Positions 57,485-64,000 of a stretch of 64,000 bases of DNA are shown in pieces. The translations under genes and the position numbers were made by a program. Numbering within the stretch: position 1 is the stretch's first letter; every line of letters begins with the position of its first letter. The notes under the pieces were generated by a model that saw only the letters and a list, made by a program, of their open reading frames with translations, was not told where the DNA came from and did no database searches. Source of the stretch: Acholoe squamosa (taxonomy: Eukaryota > Annelida > Polychaeta > Phyllodocida > Polynoidae). Location: contig OX439038.1 of the NCBI GenBank assembly GCA_949317995.1, forward strand, positions 32,634,613 to 32,698,612, in the 5' to 3' direction.

Positions 57485-57867
57485 ACTATAATAACTACAA
57501 TGGGCAAAAGAAAAACAGTTACAGCGGTAACAACAACAACAGATCCAGGAAGGACCAGTACAACAACAACAATTATAACAACAAATCCTCTGGAAACGGC
57601 AACAAAAAACAATATGACGATAAATCCAAGTCAGGATACAACCAAAATCAGCAAGGTTACAACAACTCCAGATCCGGCTCAAACAACAGGTCAAACTCCA
57701 AGAACAGATACCAGTCACCAGGCAGGAGTAGATCTCAAGAAGGCAACAAAAGCAGATCCAAGTCCAGTGACACAAGAAATAATTTTGTCTTCATCCCTGT
57801 TGCCTCCACCCCCACTAACACCCGCCAGGTGTCCTTCCAGAAGCTCCTAGTCCAAGCAGACTTCCCA
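57472..57867 (+). pseudogene. Asn/Gln/Ser/Arg-rich nucleocapsid-like tail
   Basis: A frame overlapping the end of the gag core reads as poly-Asn/Lys/Ser/Arg (MNYNNYNGQKKNSYSGNNNN) and ends RSRSQEGNKSRSKSSDTRNN. Such basic, low-complexity tails can replace zinc knuckles in Gag. It runs without interruption into the LTR remnant at 57868. Confidence 0.45.
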
Positions 57868-57920
57868 ATCCCTGATTCGTCTGTATTCATCCTCATTCAT
57901 CATTTACGGACTCGTTGACA
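57868..57920 (+). repeat. 3' LTR remnant (last 53 bases)
   Basis: ATCCCTGATTCGTCTGTATT through ACGGACTCGTTGACA repeats 54921-54973 with one mismatch. Confidence 0.8.
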
Positions 57921-58250
57921 CCATCGCTGCATCCGTGTCCCACAGTCGCTGCATCCGTGTACTACCGTCGCTGCATCCGTGTCCCATCGTCGCTGCTTCC
58001 CTGTCCCACCGTCGCTGTATCCCTGTCCCACCGTCGCTGCATCCCTGTCCCACCGTTGCTGCATCCCTGTCCCACCGTTGCTGCATCCCTGTCCCACCGT
58101 CGCTGCATCCCTGTCCAACCGTTGCTGCATCCATCCCACCATTACGGCATCCCCTTCCCACCTTCGCTGCATCCCCGTCCAACCATCGCTGCACTCATGC
58201 TGCACCCATGTTACACCATTGCTGTATCCATGCCGCATCATTGCTGCATC
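57921..58250. repeat. 22-bp minisatellite abutting the 3' LTR end
   Basis: About fourteen units of CACCGTCGCTGCATCCCTGTCC and variants start exactly at the LTR terminus and degrade toward 58250. As 22 is not a multiple of 3, all frames stay open, giving spurious ORFs. One unit-like GCTGCATCCGTGTCCTACCA also occurs 150 bp before the 5' LTR, at 54197. Confidence 0.9.
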
Positions 58251-58268
58251 ACAACAGGGGCAGCATCC

Positions 58269-58370
58269 ATATGCCCCCAGGGCATCGACCGACATAATAA
58301 GTTGTATCCTCCATAGAGTCCATATGCCCCAAGGGTATCGACCGACATAGGTTTTATCCTCCATATTGGC
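58269..58370. repeat. Two-copy direct repeat, unit about 50 bp
   Basis: CATATGCCCC(C/A)AGGG(C/T)ATCGACCGACATA and a TTGTATCCTCCATA/TTTTATCCTCCATA tail occur twice. Confidence 0.7.
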
Positions 58371-60265
58371 ATTTTTGTCATGGCCAAGGTGAGTGAAAAC
58401 AAAGCCGGTGTCCACTTGTAAGAGAAGGGCTGTGCCATGTAATCATGGGGCTATTTTCCCTTTGACATTGTGGCTTTAACATTAAGTCTATGACATTCCA
58501 AAAACGTCTCGTCAGTAAAAAAAAAGGGCTGTTTTCATACCTTTTCCCCCATAGGATCCAATGTATTTCTGATTGATGATTCCTGAGTGATAAACTTGAT
58601 GTACTAAAAAGCTAATAACTTCTTCTCAGATGCTCAGAAAATTTTCTTTCTGCATGCTATTTAAAGTTAAGTGTTTAAGTCATTGGATGATTTCTGTTTT
58701 TTTCACAAAGTAAAAGCTATAAGACATTAAAAGGGACTGCTGAAGATGAAAAAATGTCTTAATTTGGTGGGAAAGTAGCACCTAAGACCATAGTGCACTG
58801 GGTCAGTTATGCGAGTAGCCTACATATGAGAGAGAAGTTAAATAAATATGAAACCAGAACTCATTTATTTCAGCTTTATAATACAAACATCTCACGTTCT
58901 CCTGGTATATCGTATTTAAAGTTAGCATGCATGCAGGTTGCTCTAGTTATCAACTATTGTTATGAACAATCACACTATATAAAATGTCCAAGGCGCTGCA
59001 CTCTCAAGGCAGAAAATGACCAAGTTGTCATCCTGCGACAACACAACTCACTTGTGTAAACGTAACATAAGTAAGTCTCTATGACTGAACCACCTTCCCT
59101 TCAATTGAACTTCAGTAATTGCAAATATCAAGTACCGATTTCTCTAAAAATATACATTTTTTTCAACAGAAACAGAAACACCCTGGTATTACAATTATTA
59201 ATATTAGTAAGTTGGAACTTCCTTTTTACTTGTACTTTAAAGATAGTATCTATTCTCAACTAGACTAGCACCGTCAAGTCTGAATACTTGGTAGATGCTA
59301 CAAATTCTTTGATAATAAAAAAAAATAACAATAGGAAGAGTTCATGGGGGATATTGAAGAGCAGCTCCTTTTGAGATCCAAGTCCAAATACATGAGTAAT
59401 GCTCTTTATAATTGATATAGCATTATGGAGTATGGCTTATTTAGAGTACCGTAGTTTCTATAACAATTTCTTGCATGCATAAACAGTCCACTTCATTTAA
59501 TCCCTACATTCCTTTTTCGTGTGAGGCAGTCTACATATGCATTGCTTTACAGATACTACAGAATTACAAATTGCTACCTACATTTGAATGTACATTTTAT
59601 ACAGAACTGAAATTTAAGCACAGTGAAATATCACTACGATAATGGAAAGCACTCAGGTTTTGCTAAATTGCTAATTCACCTTACTCAAGTTTATAATCCC
59701 CGAGATAATGTGCGTCTATCAGTAACTTTATTTCTACTTTAAGAGTTTTAACGTAGTAAGCCCATCAGCTTAAAGGTTGTTTGTCGCATGGAAAAATCAC
59801 TGACAATATATTTCCATCTTACATAATTCCCATTAACTTTTCCTATTTTACTTTCCCCTTTTATGGAAGAGGTCCCTTCCCTCTTATTACTAATTCACTT
59901 TGCCCTCATACCTTCGGGTAGACTGGGTAGCTCTTCCCTATTGTGTTGGTATACAATAAACATTTTTAAAGTGGATGAACAACTAACACTATTTTGCACA
60001 GATTCAGTGTCTAATTGACTGCAAGAGAACATGATTTATACACGTTTTACTTTAAAGAGCACCCAAAAAAATATGTACCTACGTCCTTTGACGATCCAAT
60101 GTAGGATACCAAAAGGGCCATAGACATTTATTTTATTTTCAGAAATAAAACAAGATTCCAAAACCCCCATTCTCAACATTCGAGACATCAAAAGGTATCT
60201 ATTTTTCATAGCCCTATATTGAAACCCCAATAGTCCCTACCCTTTGTTCATGTCTTCCTTAAAAC
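58371..60265. other. 3' flank of TMEM143
   Basis: No exon or element is recognised. It includes the TMEM143 3' untranslated region; minus-strand AATAAA motifs lie near 60130. Confidence 0.35.
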
Positions 60266-60585
60266 TTAAAACCATCCAAAGAATCTGCGCTTCTTTTCTT
60301 CTTTTTTGTATTCTTCGTCTGTCTCTTCACTGACATCACGGTCATAGCCTTCTATGAGGTCATATTCCTCTGCGCGCGGTACCAGACTCTGCGGGGTCTG
60401 GGGAAGGTTACGGATGGTGGCGTCTAGTGATAGTACGTGGAGGTTCTCCTCCAGGTCCTTGCTGAGAATACCGAGTTCCGTGAGCAGGTGACCAGCCTCC
60501 GTACTGTCAAACCGAACATCCTGCCCGGTCCTCTGCCGCACCCAGTCTTCAACCTTATGTTCTAAGATGGCTGACGAAATGGCAC
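60266..60585 (-). CDS. TMEM143: TMEM143 last exon
   Basis: Acceptor TCGTGTAG, phase 1 entry. GAISSAILEHKVEDWVRQRT then FDSTEAGHLLTELGI, with an acidic/basic end EEYKKEEKKRRFFGWF. Confidence 0.92.
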
Positions 60586-63500
60586 CTACACGATACAAGA
60601 ATTTTATGAAAAGTCCATTCGGGTACATCATGTAAAGTGAACCTTCAATCAGCCTAGAAATTTCCTTTTAAGAAAATTATCCAGTGGGAACAACTCATCC
60701 AAACACAGATTTTTTTTGTATGCTAATCTGATGAGTTTCATGTACCGGTAATAATGAAGTAAATTGCACGAGTAGTCCCCACTGGGTAACGAATATAGTC
60801 AATCTGCTCTCATTTAGTGCAATCCATTGCCCTATGGAAGGATTGAACCCATAATTACCGGATGGTAGCACTTGAGATGCAATCATGTAGAATGCAAGTG
60901 TGTAATAAAAAATCTTTATTTTTAGATTGTGTAATACATGGGTGCCATCTAATTTTCCTTTATATTAATGTGATTAAAAGAGAGACCAATGTGGCAGATA
61001 ACTTACCCAGTTCTAATGGTAGGTGCTCACTGCTCCCCCTGGTGAGCGCAGACGGAGGGCGGGTGGTCAGCAACACCGTGTACATCAGCAACGCCTCCTG
61101 GATACACAAGAGTAATTTTCATTTAATAAACATGCCATGTGTGGGATCTTTCATTTTAAACTGCACTGCTGACTACAAGATGTTAAGGAAGTGTTATCAC
61201 TGCAAATGTAGCAGAGGGTCTATTGCAAGCATCATTCCGACGTCACTAGGCGTGATCTAGCCATCGTTGGAATATATATCGTGAGAGGATTCAGAAAGGA
61301 TCTATATGAGAGGAGAGATGCACAGTAGATTCAGAGGTAATCTTATGTTGGTAACCTGGCGTAAATGGCGAACCTGCATTTAGATATTACTTTTGTACCC
61401 CTTTTGACGGGAAGTATGTTGAAAAAGTACCCCTTACCCTGTTCTCGAAATGCAAGAAGGCATACCTTTAATTCTGGCCCCCTTTCAGTGGTTTATTTTC
61501 ATAAAATACACCCCTTTCTGGACCTTATTTAAAGACTTCTTTCTGAAAAAGGTACCCCTTTCCCGGCCAAAATTTGAGAAATTAAAGAAAAAATAATGAC
61601 ATTAAGCACTAACATTGGTTCTACTTTAACTGAACGATGGGTGTGGCCTTCCTACCCCTGCCAGAGCTACCTTCTTGTTGTGGCAACCGTGGCTGTATCC
61701 AACCGCCGTAGTTGTGTCTCTTTGGCAACCATTGTGAGTTTACTCAGTTGCTATGTCACAGGGGAAGTCACAATAATTTTTCACTTCCAGGTCATGGGTC
61801 AACTAACATTGGTTCTAGTTGGAAAATTTTAAAAATACTTTCGCCATTGAAAATTGTACCCCTTTTAGCCCAAATTGAGCCCAAAAGCACGCCTTTTAAC
61901 AGATCAGGGCGGGTCCGGTCATGGGGTGCAAAAAGTACCCCCTTTCCCTCTAGTTTATGTACGCACATGGTTTCCAAATATCCTCAAGTGCCCCCCCCCC
62001 AGGGGTATTACCCCTTTCACTTTTCATTCTCAATATCAGTAACTGATTTTGTCGTTATATATAGAAGTCTCACCTTAAAGAGTTCATCCTCGGCACGATC
62101 CACAAGCAATGCAAGCAGGCCCCGGTTGTTAGCGATGTTTTTGAAGTACAACATTCTAGCCAGGTCATTAACATACCGCAGGTGGCGGTTCTTGTAGGTC
62201 GTCCATGCCTGTACACCCACCGCACCCATAACACCGGTGATGAGCAGCGTCCAGTCTACTTGCATATGTGCCAGCAGTGTGACCACCTTGGCCAGGATAC
62301 CAGTCAGGGCCACTGCCCCTGCTGCTGTTACTATACCCTTGTCCAGCTTAGACATTTGGATCTTTCCATCTGGCAACAACTGCTCCAGAGCATTCACAGG
62401 TACCTAAAGAAAAGAGTCTTACATTAGTCCCAGATTTCTAGATATAGATTACATTTGAGCAACTGGAGTTGTAAATGGTATTCTAAATATTTTGAAACAG
62501 TGTTCTATATTTTGAAACATTTTTCTCCACTGGGCTTGTTTTGTGAATACATCATCTTTTTTGTACATCCTTAACTTACCTCTTTAAATGATTTCAATAG
62601 AAGTTTGTCATCTTTCTTTAGACGCACAGCTACCACAACACGTTTGAAGTAGTCTACAGGTTTGGGTGCAGGTCTTCTGAGAATTAAGTTCAGTAGTCGC
62701 TGAGATACGGTTACACTTGTGGATGGTGTCTCTTTTCCGAGTGCCCAGAAACGCATGACATCATATTTGTCTGTGTCTACAGACACCTGCGAAAACCAAA
62801 TTTTTACTTTCAGAAAAAAAGCTGCAATGCACACATTTTGGTAAGCAGAGTTCTTTTGTGATTTTATCAAACAGATTTCCACAGAAAAGTATGACAGTTC
62901 TGTGTGTTGTTCATATGCTTTCATTTGTGCTTACGACAATGAGACATTTAAAAAAAGTTTGAATATATGAATAAAATTCATGTTGATTTATAGCATACAT
63001 GTGTGATATTCTACCTTAACGCCATGTCGAGCATCATGTTCCTTTAAAGCATTTTCTACAAATTTCCTGGGAAGCTCATGGAAGTTGGCACAGGCCATAA
63101 CACCACCAAGTTTTTGTAGCAACCAGAACTCATTATCCAACAGTTCCTTCTTATTTACACGCCTCGTACTAAGTGTCTCCTTGTCTGGGTTAATAGGGTC
63201 AAATAGTGTCTGAAAGAGGTAGGGTAAGAAAGAATGCAATAAATGAAATACGAGATCTTGCAAATCACCTTGTAGCAGTTGCTTAATGGATAGTCGTGGC
63301 TTATAACTCTAAGAAGAGAAGTCAGTCATTGCACCAGGTATGTAGGCTTAAACGAGTGATTCTTGTCATATGATTATCTAGATGCATTTCATCAGTGTGG
63401 CCGAAATGACACCGCAACGCTGGCCTGCGTTTGAGAGAAATGGTCTGCATCAGGTGCCAAGACGCAGGCTACTTTGGCAGTCATTGATAAAAAGTTTTCA

Positions 63501-63809
63501 GCAACACTGATTTCATTAATTTTAATCGTATGTGTCGTCTACTCTTTTATTCCGTGCTCTATCACAGGATGTGAATAATTTTGATTATATAGTTGATGTC
63601 AATCTATATCAATACAAATGTTTTCACTAATCATTGGAATTGTAGATACCTTGAGTTCCCTGAGTAGTCCATGATAGCGGTTGATTATGGCACTGTCCAA
63701 AGCTAGCGCGAAATTCTCAAATTTGCTTTGCTCTTCTTCCGTCAAGAAGTTCTTCTGTGTCATGACGTGGCGGATGAGTGACCGTCGTGTGAGGGGTACA
63801 AAACGCTCT
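60266..63809 (-). CDS. TMEM143: Transmembrane protein 143 (DUF3754), 5' part outside window
   Basis: Six exons (63650-63809, 63015-63209, 62580-62786, 62074-62403, 61007-61097, 60266-60585) join in frame to a stop at 60266. Family signatures in order: ERFVPLTRRSLIRHV, LFDPINPDKETL, RFWALGKE, DYFKRVVVAVRLKKDDKLLL KSFKEVP, two hydrophobic segments (IVTAAGAVALTGILAKVVTL and LLITGVMGAVGVQAW), then DLARMLYFKNIANNRGLLAL and RAEDELFKEALLMY. Vertebrate TMEM143 is a mitochondrial-associated membrane protein of unknown biochemical role. About 430 codons are seen; the N terminus with any presequence lies right of 63809, beyond an exon I could not find in 63810-64000. Confidence 0.92.
61007..61097 (-). 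CDS. TMEM143: TMEM143 exon
   Basis: EALLMYTVLLTTRPPSALTR, 91 bases, exit phase 1. Donor GTAAGTTAT. Confidence 0.92.
61390..62012. mobile_element. GGTACCCCTTT-rich dispersed element, copy 2, in a TMEM143 intron
   Basis: Shares AAAGGTACCCCTTTCCCGGC, ACATTGGTTCTA(C/G)TT and TGTACGCACATGGTTTCC with 50481-51260. An insertion of about 185 bp (61624-61808) interrupts it, and AACATTGGTTCTA occurs on both sides of the insertion. Confidence 0.65.
62074..62403 (-). CDS. TMEM143: TMEM143 exon with both membrane segments
   Basis: 110 codons, phase 0 at both ends. NALEQLLPDGKIQMSKLDKG, two membrane helices, then the YFKNIANNRGLLALL motif. Confidence 0.94.
62580..62786 (-). CDS. TMEM143: TMEM143 exon
   Basis: 69 codons, phase 0. 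VSVDTDKYDVMRFWALGKET and the YFKRVVVAVRL segment. Confidence 0.94.
63015..63209 (-). CDS. TMEM143: TMEM143 exon
   Basis: 65 codons, phase 0. TLFDPINPDKETLSTRRVNK then LDNEFWLLQKLGGVMACANF. Confidence 0.94.
63650..63809 (-). CDS. TMEM143: TMEM143 exon, most 5' one visible
   Basis: Phase 2 entry, phase 0 exit. ERFVPLTRRSLIRHVMTQKN then LDSAIINRYHGLLRELK. Confidence 0.92.
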
Positions 63810-64000
63810 CTGGAAACAAGTGATTTGTATTATACTGTTAGGTACAAGCACTCTGCAAGATGCTGTCAGAAAAAAAAAACTTAGCTGATAGTGCATATTG
63901 GTACCTATATTAGCAAATTTGGCGTCATATTTTTGAGCAGATTTAGGTTGTTTGTCTAGTGAATTGATAGATTTGTCTAAGAAGTTAAGTCCCAGTGGAC

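Larger units (their letters stand above)
54340..57920 (+). mobile_element. Gag-only LTR retrotransposon with truncated 3' LTR
   Basis: A 634-bp 5' LTR (54340-54973), gag-like reading frames (55166-57900), then the last 53 bases of the LTR at 57868-57920. No protease, reverse transcriptase or integrase is present. The two LTR copies differ at one of 53 bases. GACGG before and CCATC after do not form a target duplication, consistent with deletion or rearrangement. Gag similarity points to the Ty3/gypsy group. Confidence 0.75.

Noticed and set aside
57921..58250. Array of short regular repeats resembling CRISPR
   Set aside because: Units are contiguous without unique spacers, and the genome is eukaryotic.
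57900..58415. Several long overlapping ORFs on both strands
   Set aside because: They are produced by the 22-bp minisatellite, whose unit keeps all frames open; the proteins are simple repeats.

Overview
This is nuclear DNA from an invertebrate animal. Genes are split into short exons with GT-AG introns of about 0.1-5 kb, base composition is AT-rich, and most non-coding space is packed with small inverted-repeat transposons. Nothing looks bacterial or viral. I cannot fix the phylum: the repeat landscape would suit a marine lophotrochozoan or an invertebrate deuterostome.

Three genes are read with confidence by joining exons on the minus strand. (1) 15717-22029: an LRP3/LRP12-type low-density lipoprotein receptor-related protein (CUB, 2 LDLa, CUB, 3 LDLa, transmembrane segment, cytoplasmic tail), complete except for its signal-peptide exon. 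(2) 32991-50322: BOP1, the ribosome-biogenesis factor, in 19 exons that join in frame from start codon to stop codon (828 codons). (3) 60266-63809: the 3' part of TMEM143 (DUF3754), running off the right edge. A fourth, partial gene is suggested by two phase-compatible minus-strand exons at 8122-8293 and 4313-4462. They encode a protein with a mitochondrial-type N terminus, perhaps mitochondrial ribosomal protein L38.

Between and inside the genes lie: a LINE endonuclease fragment (559-850); a family of short elements with GGGAGTGGTCA ends and TTA/TAA duplications (about twelve copies); a GGCCACAC family with the same target preference (three copies); CCGTA-ended elements flanked by TA; CAGTC-ended elements; several foldback elements; a SINE with clear target-site duplications (three copies); a gag-only LTR retrotransposon (54340-57920) with an almost fully deleted 3' LTR; and several tandem arrays. 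Elements are nested in one another at several places.

The genes do not form a pathway. BOP1 acts in the nucleolus, the LRP at the plasma membrane, TMEM143 and the 8.2-kb gene probably in mitochondria. The linkage is still of note, because the vertebrate relatives lie on two shared chromosomes as I recall them. No previously unknown gene system was found. The most novel content is in the mobile elements, mainly the SINE and the TTA/TAA-inserting family.
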